Below are positions 26,122 to 36,437 of a stretch of DNA of 42,047 nucleotides, in pieces. Under the pieces are notes generated by a model, which worked only from the letters and a program-made list of their open reading frames with translations, was not told the origin of the DNA and did no database searches. This stretch comes from Gammaproteobacteria bacterium. Its GTDB lineage: Bacteria > Pseudomonadota > Gammaproteobacteria > DRLM01. The DNA is taken from the NCBI GenBank assembly GCA_011375345.1, contig DRLM01000126.1:1-42047 (forward strand), written 5' to 3'. Each line of letters opens with the position of its first letter. Positions within the stretch are counted from its first letter, which is position 1. Made by a program: the position numbers and the translations under genes.

Positions 26122-27174
26122 CTAGCCCGCCTTCAGTGACAGCGCCGGATACCGCTCCAGCAGGCCCGCATACGCACGCAGATACCTCTCGGCCATCTGC
26201 CGGGCGCTGAAACGGCGCTCGAAATACCGGCGGCAGGTGTGGCGGTCCAGGCGGTCCAGCCGTTCCACGGCCGCCACCGCTTCTTCCGGGCCGTCGACGA
26301 TGTAACCACTGATGCCGTCGGCCACCACCTCCGGCACTGCGCCGCGGCGATAGGCTATCACCGGCGTGCCGCAGGCCATGGCCTCGATCATCACCAAACC
26401 GAAGGGCTCCGGCCAGGCCAATGGGAGCAGCAGTGCCCGCGCCCCGCCCAACAGCTCGTTTTTGCCCCGCTCGTCCACCTCGCCCACGTATTCGATCAAG
26501 GGATGGCCCAGGTGGGGCTGGATGCGCGCTTTGAAGTAGGCCTCGTCCACCACGTCGATCTTGGCGGCGATTTTCAAAGGCAGACCCGCCCGCAGGGCAA
26601 TCTCAATGGCGGCCTCGGCGCCTTTTTCCGGCGAGATGCGGCCGAGGAACACCAGATAATCCCCCCCTTCGGCCCGGAAGTCGTAGCACTCGGCCGGCAC
26701 GCCGTTGTAAACCGTGGCCAGCCATTGGGCCTGTGGCAAGGGCGCGCGCTGGGCGTCGGAAATGGACACCACGGGCTGGTCATGAAACTCGGCGTAAACC
26801 GCCTGCAGGTCGGGCAAATCGAGGCGGCCGTGCAAGGTGGTGAGCTGGGGGGTGCCCACCAGGCGGCACAGGGGAAAATGAAGAAAATCGGTATGAAAAT
26901 GAATCACATCATAGTTGTGGGCCTCCCGCGCCACTGCGGCCAGCAACAGGGTGTGCCAGACCGTGGGGTCGCGGCGAACGCGGCTGAGGCGCAAAGCCTC
27001 CGGCACGATGGGGCGCAGCTCGGCCCGGGTCCTGGAATCGCCGCTGGCAAACAAGGTGACCTGGTGCCCGAGGCGCACCAGCTCCTCGGTGAGGTAGTGC
27101 ACCACCCGTTCGGTGCCGCCGTAGGTTTTCGGGGGAACGCTCTCGTAGAGCGGAGACACTTGGGCGATTTTCAT
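26122..27174 (-). CDS. Family 4 glycosyltransferase (GT-B fold)
   Basis: The 350-residue protein starts with the glycogen-synthase-like glycine loop IAQVSPLYESVPPKTYGGTE. It has the GT4 C-terminal motif GLVMIEAMACGTPVIAYRRG with the E-x7-E signature (EPFGLVMIE). The N-terminal part carries THFHTDFL-like sequence (VIHFHTDFLHFPLCRLVG). It transfers a sugar from a nucleotide donor; acceptor and sugar are unknown. It is co-directional with the debranching enzyme, four bases apart, suggesting a role in alpha-glucan or related storage-sugar metabolism. Confidence 0.86.
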   Translation of the reverse strand: MKIAQVSPLYESVPPKTYGGTERVVHYLTEELVRLGHQVTLFASGDSRTRAELRPIVPEALRLSRVRRDPTVWHTLLLAAVAREAHNYDVIHFHTDFLHFPLCRLVGTPQLTTLHGRLDLPDLQAVYAEFHDQPVVSISDAQRAPLPQAQWLATVYNGVPAECYDFRAEGGDYLVFLGRISPEKGAEAAIEIALRAGLPLKIAAKIDVVDEAYFKARIQPHLGHPLIEYVGEVDERGKNELLGGARALLLPLAWPEPFGLVMIEAMACGTPVIAYRRGAVPEVVADGISGYIVDGPEEAVAAVERLDRLDRHTCRRYFERRFSARQMAERYLRAYAGLLERYPALSLKAG

Positions 27175-27357
27175 TACTCAACTTACCTCCGTCAGTTTCA
27201 TTTTCCATCCACCAAGGGACTCCCGCAGGAATGCAAGTCAAGGAATAGGGTTGATTGTTACAAGATCAAGTCTCCGATTTTCTGTTGCACATCGTCGTCA
27301 TCGCAAGCGGACGGCGGCCACCGGCAGCGGCGGCCCCGCCGGAAGAATAACAGGCTC

Positions 27358-28500
27358 CTAACTGGTGCCGGCCTCAAGAGTGACGGCCACATCCCTCTCC
27401 CGCCCGGACCGCCAGATACGCAAGGTGACCCGGTCGCCGACACGGTACGCGTCCAACTGCGTCAGCAGGGCCGCCACCGACGCCACCGGATGACCGTCCA
27501 CAGCCAAGATGACGTCGCCGGGAATCACCTGCCCGCTGCGGTCCACCCGGGTTTCCCGCAGGCCGGCCCGCTCGGCCGCTGAGCCCGGATAGACCTTGAG
27601 CACCGCCACCCCCCGCACCCCCAGCCGGGCGGTGAGTATTTTATTCAAGTCCTCGTCCACGGCGACACCCAGGCTGGGACGAATGTACCGGCCCTGGGCA
27701 ATCAGGCGCGGCACCACCCGGTTTACCGTGTCCACGGGCACCGCAAAGCCAATGCCCGCATAGGCGCCGGAGGGGCTGTAAATCGCAGTATTGATGCCAA
27801 TCAAGCGGCCGGCGCTGTCCAGCAACGGCCCGCCGGAATTGCCGGGATTGATGGCGGCATCGGTCTGGATGAGCTTGTCGATGCGCGCGCCGTTCTCTTC
27901 CGTCAAAGACCGGTTCAGCGCCGAGACCAGCCCGCCGGTGAGGGTGTAATCCAGCCCGAAGGGATTGCCGATGGCAAAGACCTTCTGCCCCACTTTCAGA
28001 TCAGCGCTGGTGCCGATGGGCACCGGCGGCGGCCGGTCGAAGGCCACGTTGATACGCAGCACCGCCAGATCATGGGCCGGGCTGGCCCCCACCAGCACGG
28101 CCTTGTAGCTGCGCCCGTCATTGAGCCGCACAACGGCCTCTGACGCGCCCGCTATCACATGATGGTTGGTGACCACGTGACCCAGGTCATCCCACACAAA
28201 CCCGGAACCGGTACCCTTGGGCACGGTGAAAATGTTGCGGGTCCAAAAGTCCCGCACCCGTTTGCGGGTGGAGATGAACACCACCGAGGGGCTGGCCTGC
28301 TCGAAGATTTCAATGGTGGACTGTTCATCCGCCGCCAGATCGCCCCGCGGCGTCACCGCCCGCGGCTCGGCAGTGAGGCCGATCACATAGCGCTCCACCC
28401 AGGGCAGGACCTGCCACAGGATGACCACCAGGACAATGGTCCAGGTCAGCCAGCGCAGGCGGCGCAGGACAGGATCATCAACCGGGGTGGGCTTGGGCAT
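27358..28500 (-). CDS. DegS/HtrA-type serine protease with one PDZ domain
   Basis: The 380-residue protein has an N-terminal membrane anchor (WLTWTIVLVVILWQVLPWV). The trypsin-like domain has the catalytic residues H114 (VVTNHHVIAG), D144 (PAHDLAVLRI) and S222 (INPGNSGGPLLDSAG). A single C-terminal PDZ domain follows (GVRGVAVLKVYPGSAAERAG, then VIPGDVILAVDGHPVASVAA). A single PDZ domain and an anchor point to DegS-like envelope stress sensing rather than DegP. It has no rse genes nearby in this window. Confidence 0.9.
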   Translation of the reverse strand: MPKPTPVDDPVLRRLRWLTWTIVLVVILWQVLPWVERYVIGLTAEPRAVTPRGDLAADEQSTIEIFEQASPSVVFISTRKRVRDFWTRNIFTVPKGTGSGFVWDDLGHVVTNHHVIAGASEAVVRLNDGRSYKAVLVGASPAHDLAVLRINVAFDRPPPVPIGTSADLKVGQKVFAIGNPFGLDYTLTGGLVSALNRSLTEENGARIDKLIQTDAAINPGNSGGPLLDSAGRLIGINTAIYSPSGAYAGIGFAVPVDTVNRVVPRLIAQGRYIRPSLGVAVDEDLNKILTARLGVRGVAVLKVYPGSAAERAGLRETRVDRSGQVIPGDVILAVDGHPVASVAALLTQLDAYRVGDRVTLRIWRSGRERDVAVTLEAGTS

Positions 28501-28591
28501 GGAGGCGGCTCCTTGGCAGGGGGCAAAGACAAACCTCGCGGCGGGAATGATGCCGCCTGCGGCCCCCTTGCCGGATCGTGGCGGATGCCGC

Positions 28592-28921
28592 TTAACGCGA
28601 CCCGGCTTGTTCCACCGCGGCCCTGACCATTTTTTGCAACTCGCCGCGCTCGTAAAGTTCCAGGGTGATGTCGCAGCCGCCGATCAACTCGCCGCCGATG
28701 AACACCTGGGGGAAAGTGGGCCAGTTGGAAAACCTGGGCAGATTGCGGTGAATTTCCGGGTCTTCAAAAATATTGACATAAGCCAGCTCCTCGCTGCAGG
28801 CCCTGAGGGCCTCGGCGGCGCGGGCGGAAAAACCGCACTGGGGAAAATCGGGCGTCCCCTTCATGAAGATCACCACCGGGTGGGTGGCGACCTGTTCTTT
28901 GATGAAATCCATCACGTCCAT
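28592..28921 (-). CDS. grxD: Monothiol glutaredoxin, Grx4/GrxD type
   Basis: The 109-residue protein has the CGFS active site (FPQCGFSARAAEAL, C29) with the upstream lysine in FMKGTPDFPQ. It also has the glutathione-binding WPTFPQVFIGGELIGGCDI block. Such proteins carry Fe-S clusters and act in cluster delivery and iron sensing rather than in disulfide reduction. A GAGGT ribosome site lies just before the ATG. Length and motifs are normal. Confidence 0.95.
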   Translation of the reverse strand: MDVMDFIKEQVATHPVVIFMKGTPDFPQCGFSARAAEALRACSEELAYVNIFEDPEIHRNLPRFSNWPTFPQVFIGGELIGGCDITLELYERGELQKMVRAAVEQAGSR

Positions 28922-29102
28922 CGCATCATTACCTCATAGTGAAACCGGCTTGCGGCACATGGCCGGAGATGCCGCGGGGATGCAGACCGTCCTCTATGCC
29001 AGGGCCGGCGGCGCGTCAAGCCCGCCAACTGGTGCGGCTGTCCCGCCCCGACTTAATCCCCCGGAAACAATCCCGGATTCTAACCCGTCGCTGCCCCGGA
29101 AT

Positions 29103-30641
29103 TTAAGGGGTGGGCATTGTGGCTTTGCCCCACGCACCGCCGCCGGGCGTCTCCACAGTGAGCCGCTGGCCGGCCTCAGCGGTGATATGCACCTTGGGCG
29201 GCAGGCTTTGCCCCTGCAAAAGATTGCGGCCCGGCGCCCCTGCCTCCCCCCCCTGCAGACCCCAGGGGGTATGGCGACGCCGTTCGGTGAGCAGGGTGAC
29301 GCGGGTCTCCTCCAGAAATTCGTATTCCCGGATCAGGCCGTCGCCGCCGGGACACCGGCCACGGCCGCCGGAGCCGCGCCGCACGGCGTAGGCCCGCACC
29401 CGCAAGGGGTAGTGCATTTCCAGGCTTTCCACCGGCGTGTTGAGGGTGTTGGTCATATGGGTCTGCACGGCGTGCAGGCCACCGCCCAGGAGACCGGCCC
29501 CCATGCCACCGCCCAACGTTTCGTAGTAGTCCCACTCCAGGCCACCCATGGCAACATTGTTCATGCTGCCGTGGCTGGCGGCGGGAATGCGCGCTGGGAT
29601 GGCCTGGGCCAGGGCCCCCAGCACCGCATCCACCACCCGGGTGCTGGTCTCCACATTGCCCGCCGCCACGGCGGCCGGCGGGCGGGCGTTGAGCAGACAG
29701 CCCGCCGGCGCCCGCAGGGCAATGGGCCGGAAACTGCCGGCGCAGGCGGGGGTGTGGGCGGGCATGAGGCAGCGGAAGACGTAGTACACCGCGGCAGCCG
29801 CCACCGACAAGGGGCAGTTCACATTGCCCGCGGCCTGGTCCGCGGTGCCGCTGAAATCCACCCCGATGGCGCCGTCGCCGGCCGTCACGGTGACCACGAT
29901 GGGCAGATCGGTGTGCCCGGCGCCGTCGTCGTCGAGCACATCGCGGAAGGTGTAGCGGCCATCAGGAATGTCGCGCAAAGCGGCCCGGGCCAGGCGCTCA
30001 CCATAATCATTCACCGCACTGAGGGCACGGCGGTACGCCCCCGGCCCCAGGCCGGCCACCCATTCCTGAAGCCGCCGCAAGCCGGCGCGGTTGGCGCTGA
30101 TCTGGGCGGCGAAATCCCCCCGGGCCTGGGCCGGATTGCGCAGCGCCCCCAACAGGTGCTCGAACCAGCCCTCTTCCATCCGCCCGTGCCGCAGCAAGTG
30201 GGTGGGCGGAATCACCATGCCCTCCTCGTCCAGGGAGCGGGACAGGGGCATGGAACCGGGCGCCGCCGCGCCGATGTCCGCATGGTGGGCGCGGTTGACC
30301 ACGAAACCCAGCAGCTCCCCGCCCACAAAGAACGGCGCCACCAGGGTCACATCGGGCAGATGGGTACCCCCCAGGTAGGGATCATTGACAATGACCATGT
30401 CGCCGGGCGCCCAGTGGCAGCGCCGCACGATGCCGCCCATGGCATAAGCCATGCTGCCCAGATGCACGGGAATATGGGCCGCCTGGGCACACAAGCGCCC
30501 CTGCTCGTCGAACACCGCACAGGAAAAATCCAGCCGGTCCTTGATATTGGGCGACAAGGCCGCGCGGCGCAGCACCGCGCCCATTTCCTCGCACACCGCA
30601 CTGATGCGGCTGGCGAAGAGGCTGAGTTCGACGGGGTTCAT
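29103..30641 (-). CDS. Hydantoinase B / 5-oxoprolinase B-type subunit
   Basis: The 512-residue protein has the HyuB family start ([20 protein letters not shown], then [20 protein letters not shown]). It also has the central block [20 protein letters not shown] and the later [16 protein letters not shown], both characteristic. The family hydrolyses cyclic amides such as hydantoins or 5-oxoproline in an ATP-dependent way, normally with a HyuA (subunit A) partner. No hyuA gene is visible next to it: a gene relic lies upstream and glutaredoxin downstream. The partner may be elsewhere, or the protein may have another role. A start at 30641 fits the family. Confidence 0.88.
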   Translation of the reverse strand: MNPVELSLFASRISAVCEEMGAVLRRAALSPNIKDRLDFSCAVFDEQGRLCAQAAHIPVHLGSMAYAMGGIVRRCHWAPGDMVIVNDPYLGGTHLPDVTLVAPFFVGGELLGFVVNRAHHADIGAAAPGSMPLSRSLDEEGMVIPPTHLLRHGRMEEGWFEHLLGALRNPAQARGDFAAQISANRAGLRRLQEWVAGLGPGAYRRALSAVNDYGERLARAALRDIPDGRYTFRDVLDDDGAGHTDLPIVVTVTAGDGAIGVDFSGTADQAAGNVNCPLSVAAAAVYYVFRCLMPAHTPACAGSFRPIALRAPAGCLLNARPPAAVAAGNVETSTRVVDAVLGALAQAIPARIPAASHGSMNNVAMGGLEWDYYETLGGGMGAGLLGGGLHAVQTHMTNTLNTPVESLEMHYPLRVRAYAVRRGSGGRGRCPGGDGLIREYEFLEETRVTLLTERRRHTPWGLQGGEAGAPGRNLLQGQSLPPKVHITAEAGQRLTVETPGGGAWGKATMPTP

Positions 30642-30647
30642 GAGGCT

Positions 30648-30814
30648 TCAGGCGTCGCAGGCGCAGCCCCCGGCGCCGGCCATGCCGGTGCCGACGAATT
30701 TGGCATCCCAGGCCAGCACCCGCGCGGTGACGTCGGTGGGCACGGCCAGGGCGGGGACGGCAGCGACGAGCACACTACACAATACGACCAGGCCGCGACA
30801 TGTTTCATGGCCAT
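30648..30814 (-). pseudogene. Remnant of a small secreted protein gene, frameshifted and truncated
   Basis: A ribosome site (GGGAGG) precedes ATG codons at 30814 and 30808. A frame shifted by one base then reads a signal peptide, [17 protein letters not shown], followed by [20 protein letters not shown] and [11 protein letters not shown] before TGA at 30648-30650. The DAKFVGT stretch recalls the start of longer periplasmic proteins, but only about 30 mature residues remain. The other frame from the ATG codes for a proline/cysteine-rich nonsense-looking peptide. This suggests a broken gene next to the hydantoinase gene; family identification is weak. Confidence 0.4.
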
Positions 30815-30950
30815 CCTCCCGGGGGCGGGGCGGGCGCCCGCATTCCTGCTGTGTTGCAAACCATTGTAGAATCCGCGGGGCTCCGGGTGGGCCGGGGACA
30901 TGCCCCGGTCACACCCAAAACACCCTTCACCTTAAACCAACAGGACCCTC

Positions 30951-32306
30951 ATGCGCTACCGCACCGCCCCCCTGCCCTCCCCCACGCTGCCACCGGGCAT
31001 TCCCTACATCATCGGCAACGAGGCCGCCGAGCGCTTCAGCTTTTATGGCATGCGCGCCATTTTGGTGGTGTTCATGACCCAGTACCTCATGGACAGCGAG
31101 GGAACACTGGCCACCATGAGCGAGGAAGAGGCCAAGGGGTATTTTCATCTTTTCGTCTCGGCGGTGTATTTCCTGCCGCTGCTGGGCGCCCTGCTGGCGG
31201 ACGGGGTGTGGGGCAAGTACCGCACCATCATTTTTTTGTCACTGGTCTATTGCCTGGGCCATTTCGCCCTGGCTTTGGATCACACCCGCCTGGGGCTGGC
31301 ACTGGGGCTGGCCCTCATCGCCATCGGCTCGGGGGGCATCAAGCCCTGCGTCTCGGCCCACGTGGGGGACCAGTTCGGGCCGTCCAACCAGCATTTGTTG
31401 TCGCGGGTGTTCGGCGGGTTTTACTTCGCCATCAACCTGGGCGCTTTTGTCTCCATGCTGGCCACACCCTGGCTGCTGGCGGAATACGGCCCCTCGGTGG
31501 CCTTCGCCGTGCCCGGCGTGCTCATGCTGCTCGCCACTTTGGTGTTTTGGGCGGGGCGCCACCAGTTCGTCCACATCCCGCCCGGCGGCCGGCGCTTTGT
31601 GAAGGAGACCTTCAGCGGTGAGGGGCTCAGGGCCCTGGGCCGGCTGTGCCTTATTTACGCCTTCGTGGCGGTGTTTTGGGCGCTGTTCGATCAGACCGGC
31701 TCCGCCTGGGTGTTGCAGGCCCAGCAGATGGACCGGGAAGTGTTGGGTTTTGAGGTGCTGCCGTCCCAGATCCAGGCCGCCAACCCCTTGTTGGTGATGA
31801 TCTTGATTCCCTTGTTTTCCTACGTGATTTATCCCGCCCTGGAACGGCTGGCCCCCCTGCCGCCCTTGCGCAAGATCGCCCTTGGCTTGTTCCTGGCAGC
31901 GGCGGCGTTTTTGATTCCCACCTGGATTCAGATGCGCCTCGACGGCGGCGCCACACCCCATATCGGCTGGCAGTTGTTGGCCTATGTGGCGCTGACGGCA
32001 GCGGAGGTGATGGTGTCCATCACCTGCCTGGAGTTTTCCTACACCCAGGCACCCAGGACCATGAAGTCGTTCGTGATGGCCTTTTTCATGTTGTCCATTT
32101 CCGCCGGCAACCTGTTCACCAGCGCGGTGAATTTTTTCATTCAGAACGAAGACGGCGGCGTGGTCCTGGCCGGGGCCGACTATTATTGGTTTTTCACCGG
32201 CCTGATGCTGGTGACGGCCGTCTTGTTCAGCATCGCCGCCCGCTTTTACCGCGGCCGGACCTACCTGCACGAGGAGCACGGCGAGGCCTTGAGCGGCAGA
32301 GACTGA
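30951..32306 (+). CDS. Proton-dependent oligopeptide transporter (POT/PTR2 family)
   Basis: The 451-residue protein has about 12-14 transmembrane helices. The POT signature is [20 protein letters not shown], with the E24-x2-E27-R28 proton-coupling motif. The helix 5 region motif is [20 protein letters not shown]. These features define di/tripeptide-proton symporters of the inner membrane. It has its own start after a short AGGA ribosome site and is not obviously in an operon. Substrate range (dipeptides, tripeptides or related drugs) cannot be read from sequence. Confidence 0.93.
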   Translation: MRYRTAPLPSPTLPPGIPYIIGNEAAERFSFYGMRAILVVFMTQYLMDSEGTLATMSEEEAKGYFHLFVSAVYFLPLLGALLADGVWGKYRTIIFLSLVYCLGHFALALDHTRLGLALGLALIAIGSGGIKPCVSAHVGDQFGPSNQHLLSRVFGGFYFAINLGAFVSMLATPWLLAEYGPSVAFAVPGVLMLLATLVFWAGRHQFVHIPPGGRRFVKETFSGEGLRALGRLCLIYAFVAVFWALFDQTGSAWVLQAQQMDREVLGFEVLPSQIQAANPLLVMILIPLFSYVIYPALERLAPLPPLRKIALGLFLAAAAFLIPTWIQMRLDGGATPHIGWQLLAYVALTAAEVMVSITCLEFSYTQAPRTMKSFVMAFFMLSISAGNLFTSAVNFFIQNEDGGVVLAGADYYWFFTGLMLVTAVLFSIAARFYRGRTYLHEEHGEALSGRD

Positions 32307-32345
32307 AAACGGCGTTTTGTGCTTGCAGCGCCGCGACCGCTTATT

Positions 32346-32369
32346 TTAGACTAAGTCTTAAACTATAAT
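32346..32369 (+). promoter_or_regulatory. sodB promoter with palindromic operator
   Basis: A TATAAT -10 box (32364-32369) is preceded by TTAGACTAAGTCTTAA (32346-32361), a near-perfect palindrome (GACT/AGTC arms) covering the spacer. The -35 region is poor, which fits a promoter controlled by an activator or repressor. Rrf2-type (IscR-like) or iron-responsive control is plausible for an iron superoxide dismutase, but the site does not match an E. coli consensus well. Confidence 0.5.
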
Positions 32370-32432
32370 CCGCACCCGCTGCCACCATGCCTGGAAGCAG
32401 CATTCATCACACACGATTGGAGGAAATCACCC

Positions 32433-33011
32433 ATGGAGCACAAGCTGCCGGAACTGCCCTATGCCATGGACGCCCTGGAGCCGGTCCTGTCCCGGGAAAC
32501 CCTGGAATACCACTACGGCAAACACCACGCCACTTACGTGGCCAATTTGAACAAGCTGATCAAGGGCACGGAGTTCGAGGACATGCCCCTGGAGGACATC
32601 ATCAAAAAATCCTCGGGCGGAATTTTCAACAACGCGGCGCAAGTCTGGAACCATACCTTTTACTGGAACGGCCTCTCCCCCGCCGGCGGCCAAGCCGGTG
32701 GCGCTTTGCTGGACGCCCTCAACAACACCTTTGGCTCGCTGGATGCCTTCAAGGAGAAGTTCTCCCAGACCGCCGTCACCACCTTCGGCTCCGGCTGGGC
32801 CTGGCTGGTGAAAAACCCCGACGGCACTTTGGACGTGGTCAGCACCAGCAATGCCGGCACGCCGCTTGCGGAAGGCAAAGCGCCCCTGCTCACCTGTGAC
32901 GTGTGGGAGCATGCCTATTACATCGATTACCGCAACGCCCGCCCCAACTACGTGGAGAGCTTCTGGAATATTGTCAACTGGGATTTTGTGGCGAAGAATT
33001 TCGCCGGCTAG
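32433..33011 (+). CDS. sodB: Iron superoxide dismutase
   Basis: The 192-residue protein has all metal ligands: H27 ([12 protein letters not shown]), H74 (VWNHTFYWN), D156 and H160 ([14 protein letters not shown]). Glutamine Q70 in [13 protein letters not shown] and the short length point to an iron, not manganese, enzyme. It converts superoxide to hydrogen peroxide and oxygen in the cytoplasm. A strong ribosome site (GGAGG) precedes the ATG. It is a single-gene unit with its own promoter and terminator. Confidence 0.96.
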   Translation: MEHKLPELPYAMDALEPVLSRETLEYHYGKHHATYVANLNKLIKGTEFEDMPLEDIIKKSSGGIFNNAAQVWNHTFYWNGLSPAGGQAGGALLDALNNTFGSLDAFKEKFSQTAVTTFGSGWAWLVKNPDGTLDVVSTSNAGTPLAEGKAPLLTCDVWEHAYYIDYRNARPNYVESFWNIVNWDFVAKNFAG

Positions 33012-33051
33012 GGCGCATTCCTCACCAGCCTGAGGGAAAGGACGGCCGGCG

Positions 33052-33070
33052 GCCCCCCTGAAGAGGGGGC
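33052..33070. repeat. GCCCCC/GGGGGC palindrome after sodB
   Basis: GCCCCC-CTGAAGA-GGGGGC lies 40 bases after the sodB stop and just before its terminator. It resembles the C-run/G-run palindromes at 7025-7052 and 8993-9097, though the TTT/AAA shoulder is missing. Confidence 0.45.
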
Positions 33071-33083
33071 ACTCAGACCAAAC

Positions 33084-33110
33084 AAGGGCGGCGCTTTACC
33101 GCCCTTTTTT
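33084..33110 (+). terminator. Factor-independent terminator of sodB, likely shared with phoU
   Basis: AAGGGCGG (33084-33091) pairs with CCGCCCTT (33099-33106) around a 7-base loop and is followed by a T tract to 33110. It lies between convergent sodB and phoU. The minus strand also reads a stem followed by TTGTTTG, so it may work in both directions. Confidence 0.85.
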
Positions 33111-33129
33111 GTTTTGCTTCACCGAAGGC

Positions 33130-33858
33130 TCATTGCGGTCTGCGCGTCCCGCGCACTTCCTCTTCCATCTGCTCCAGGCTGGTATGGCGCACGTCCTTGC
33201 CTTTGACCAGATAAATGATGTATTCGCAAATGTTGCGGGAATGGTCACCGATGCGCTCCAGGGCGCGGGCCGCCCACATCACGTTGAGTACCCGGCGGAT
33301 GGAACGCGGGTCTTCCATCATGAAGGTGATGAGCTGGCGCATGAGGGCGTTGTACTCGCGGTCTATTTTGGGATCCTGACCCGCCACTTTGACGGCGGCT
33401 TCCACATCGGTGCGGGCAAAGGCGTCCAGAGCATCGTGCAGCATCTGGCGAACATGATTGCCCAGGGTATCCAGTTCCGTATATGCCACCTTGCCCTCTT
33501 CCAGCTCCACCAGCTGCTCCGCCAGACGGCCGATTTTCTCCGCCTCGTCGCCGATGCGTTCCAGGTCAGTGATGGTTTTGATGACCGCCACCACCAGACG
33601 CAAATCTGTGGCCGTGGGCTGATGGCGCGCCAGGATCTGGGTGCACTCTTCGTCTATGGCCACTTCCAGGGCGTTAACCTTGAAATCGTTGGTCACCACC
33701 ACCCGGCCCAGATCGCTGTCGCCGGAACCGATGGCGACCATGGCGTCGGCCAGTTGCTGTTCCACCAGCCCACCCATGGCCAGCACCTTGTTGCGCACGT
33801 CCTCCAGCTCTTCGTTGAAGCGCTGGGAGATGTGGTGCCCGATATCTACTTTGTCCAT
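33130..33858 (-). CDS. phoU: Phosphate-signalling regulator PhoU
   Basis: The 242-residue all-helical protein is made of two three-helix bundles. Family motifs include [20 protein letters not shown] and [20 protein letters not shown], both carrying the E/D-rich metal-binding pattern. It links the PstSCAB transporter to PhoR and restrains the regulon when phosphate is sufficient. The start at 33858 has GAGGA six bases upstream and is preferred over an ATG at 33885. It is last in the pst operon, 39 bases after pstB. Confidence 0.94.
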   Translation of the reverse strand: MDKVDIGHHISQRFNEELEDVRNKVLAMGGLVEQQLADAMVAIGSGDSDLGRVVVTNDFKVNALEVAIDEECTQILARHQPTATDLRLVVAVIKTITDLERIGDEAEKIGRLAEQLVELEEGKVAYTELDTLGNHVRQMLHDALDAFARTDVEAAVKVAGQDPKIDREYNALMRQLITFMMEDPRSIRRVLNVMWAARALERIGDHSRNICEYIIYLVKGKDVRHTSLEQMEEEVRGTRRPQ

Positions 33859-33897
33859 ACACCTGTCCTCGTCGCAATGCCCCATAAATGCCGCCGC

Positions 33898-34758
33898 TCA
33901 GCCATAGCGGCCGGAAATATAATCTTCGGTCTGCTTTTCGCGGGGGTTGGTAAACAAGGTGTCCGTGTCCGAGTATTCGATCAGTTCACCGAGATACATA
34001 AACGCGGTGTAGTCAGACACCCTGGCGGCCTGCTGCATATTGTGGGTGACGATCACGATGGAATACTGTTCCTTGAGTTCGTAGATCAGCTCTTCCAGCT
34101 TCAGCGTGGAAATGGGGTCCAGGGCCGAGGCCGGCTCGTCCAACAACAACACTTCCGGCTCCACGGCGATGGCCCGGGCGATGACCAGGCGCTGCTGCTG
34201 GCCGCCGGACAAACCCAGGGCGCTGTCGTGCAGCCGGTCTTTGACTTCGTCCCACAGCGCCGCGCCCCGCAGCGACCGCTCCACCACTTCGTCCAGACGG
34301 TGCCGGTTCTTTTCCCCCTGCAGGCGCAGGCCATAAGCCACGTTTTCGTAGATTGACTTGGGAAACGGGTTCGGTTTTTGAAACACCATGCCCACGCGGC
34401 GGCGCAGATCCACCACGTTTTGCCCTTTGGCATATATGTCCTTGCCATCCAGAAAAATCTGCCCCACCACCCGGCAGCCGTCCACCAGGTCATTCATGCG
34501 GTTGAAACAACGCAGCAAGGTGGATTTCCCGCAGCCGCTGGGGCCGATGAAGGCGGTCACCCGGTGCTCGGGAACAAGCATGCTGATCCGGCTCAGGGCC
34601 TGCTTGTCGCCATAGTAAAGATCCAGGTCCCTGACCTCCAGCGCCACGCTCTCGTCACTCAGTTTAAGACGATTGCGCGGCTTGCCCAGGGCCGCCATGT
34701 CCACGGCGTGGGTGCGCGAATTCGCAGTTTTCATAGTCTCTTCCACCACTGCGCCCAT
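33898..34758 (-). CDS. pstB: Phosphate ABC transporter ATP-binding protein PstB
   Basis: The 286-residue protein has Walker A ([20 protein letters not shown]), the signature [19 protein letters not shown] and Walker B ([17 protein letters not shown]), all in standard positions. The FNRMNDLV stretch after Walker A is PstB-specific. About 35 residues precede the usual start, and a second ATG (residue 9) is possible. It powers phosphate import by PstA and PstC. The start shares one base with the pstA stop (TGATG). Confidence 0.96.
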   Translation of the reverse strand: MGAVVEETMKTANSRTHAVDMAALGKPRNRLKLSDESVALEVRDLDLYYGDKQALSRISMLVPEHRVTAFIGPSGCGKSTLLRCFNRMNDLVDGCRVVGQIFLDGKDIYAKGQNVVDLRRRVGMVFQKPNPFPKSIYENVAYGLRLQGEKNRHRLDEVVERSLRGAALWDEVKDRLHDSALGLSGGQQQRLVIARAIAVEPEVLLLDEPASALDPISTLKLEELIYELKEQYSIVIVTHNMQQAARVSDYTAFMYLGELIEYSDTDTLFTNPREKQTEDYISGRYG

Positions 34759-36437
34759 CAGCTCTCCAGGGCGCGGTATTTTTCCCGCAGACGATTGCGG
34801 ATCGCCACCGCGGAGAGATTCAGCACGACGATAACAACAACCAATAACAAGGCGGTGGCATACACCAACGGCCGCGCGGCTTCGACATTGGGGCTTTGGA
34901 AGCCGACGTCGTAGATGTGAAAGCCAAGATGCATGAATTTACGGTCCAGATGCAAATAGGGGAAATTGCCGTCCAAAGGCAGGGACGGCGCCAGTTTCAC
35001 CACCCCCACCAGCATCAGGGGCGCCACTTCACCGGCGGCGCGGGCCACTGCCAGGATCATGCCCGTCATCAGGGCGGGACTGGCCATGGGCAGCACCACC
35101 CGCCACAGGGTCTCAAACTTGGTGGCGCCCAGGGCCAGGCTGCCTTCGCGCACGGAACGGGGCACCCGGGCCAGACCCTCCTCGGTGGCAACGATGACCA
35201 CCGGCAGGGTGAGTATGGCCAGGGTCAGTGAGGCCCACATGATGCCCGGTGTGCCAAAGGTGGGCGCGGGCAGGGCCTCGGGATAAAACAACTGATCCAG
35301 GTTGCCCCCGAGAAAGTAAACGAAAAAACCCAGGCCAAACACGCCGTAGACGATGGAGGGCACCCCGGCGAGGTTGTTCACGGCGATGCGGATGAGGCGG
35401 GTCAGCACACCTTGTTTGGCATATTCGCGCAGATACAGCGCCGCCACCACACCAAAGGGGGTGACAAACACCGACATGACCAGCACCATCATCACCGTGC
35501 CGAAAATCGCCGGGAAAATCCCCCCTTCGGTGTTGGCCTCCCGCGGCTCGTCAGCAACAAACTCCCACACCCTGGCGAGGTAGTGCCCGGTCTTGTCCCA
35601 GACGGACATGGCATTGGGACGGTACACCCGCACCACTTTGGCCAGGGGCACTTCGATGTTTTGTCCACCGGCCACTTCGGCGGTGAAACTGTCCCGGCGG
35701 GCCGCGCGGTAGAGGTCCTTCAGGCGCAATTGCAGCGCCTGGTATTGCTGTTCCAGTTCCTGCCGCTGCTCGGCCAGCGCCGCCAGAGCCTCGGGCGTGT
35801 CTTCACCATCCAGCTCCAGACGGCGGCGCTCCAGGCGCAGGCCTTCCATCTGGTAATTGATGGCGCCGATGTCGTCTTTTTCGATGGTGTGAATCTCGTC
35901 ATTCAAGGTCAGGGCCCGCCGGAGACGCTTTTGCAAGGCCTCCCAGGCCGCCTCGCCGGTCGCCACCACGGCGCCGTTTTCCTTGACGTTCAGCAGATAG
36001 CCATAGAGGTTGCCCCATTCCCGCCGTTCCACCGCCAGCAAGGTTGCGGGATAATCGCGGGACAGAATGTAGGGCTCGATAATGACCTGGAAGTCCATCC
36101 CCGTGACGTCGCGATTGCCTTCCTTTAGCAAATAGCGGGTCACCCGGTGGGCGCCGGGGGGCAGCTGCAGCCCGGCGCTATGCAGACGTTCAGCGGAGAC
36201 GACTTCGGATTCGACCACCTCGCCGATCAGGCGCTCAACCTGGCCGCCCGGTTCCTGGTATTGCAGTTCGACAAGATCGGCGGGCCAGAAGCAGCTCAGG
36301 CCCCGCACCGCGATCAGAAGCAACAGCCCGAACACGGCGATCAGACTGACCGCCACCGCGCCGGCGCTGAGCCACACCCAGGGCGCGCCGCTGCCCCACC
36401 ATTGCCCGAAATGCCGTTTTACCGCCACAGGGGTCAC
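34758..36437 (-). CDS. pstA: Phosphate ABC transporter permease PstA, long form with N-terminal domain
   Basis: The 559-residue protein is much longer than E. coli PstA. The first 270 residues hold a transmembrane helix ([20 protein letters not shown]), a DUF3333-like domain and a predicted coiled coil ([20 protein letters not shown]). The permease part has about six helices, with the EAA-type motif [20 protein letters not shown]. Long PstA proteins of this sort occur in Pseudomonas-like gammaproteobacteria. It overlaps pstC by four bases. It forms the membrane channel with PstC. Confidence 0.94.
   Translation of the reverse strand: MTPVAVKRHFGQWWGSGAPWVWLSAGAVAVSLIAVFGLLLLIAVRGLSCFWPADLVELQYQEPGGQVERLIGEVVESEVVSAERLHSAGLQLPPGAHRVTRYLLKEGNRDVTGMDFQVIIEPYILSRDYPATLLAVERREWGNLYGYLLNVKENGAVVATGEAAWEALQKRLRRALTLNDEIHTIEKDDIGAINYQMEGLRLERRRLELDGEDTPEALAALAEQRQELEQQYQALQLRLKDLYRAARRDSFTAEVAGGQNIEVPLAKVVRVYRPNAMSVWDKTGHYLARVWEFVADEPREANTEGGIFPAIFGTVMMVLVMSVFVTPFGVVAALYLREYAKQGVLTRLIRIAVNNLAGVPSIVYGVFGLGFFVYFLGGNLDQLFYPEALPAPTFGTPGIMWASLTLAILTLPVVIVATEEGLARVPRSVREGSLALGATKFETLWRVVLPMASPALMTGMILAVARAAGEVAPLMLVGVVKLAPSLPLDGNFPYLHLDRKFMHLGFHIYDVGFQSPNVEAARPLVYATALLLVVVIVVLNLSAVAIRNRLREKYRALES

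Noticed and set aside
28863-30869. Plus-strand open frame of 668 codons opposite the hydantoinase B gene
   Set aside because: No recognisable domains and Gly/His/Gln-rich composition; the minus frame matches HyuB throughout.
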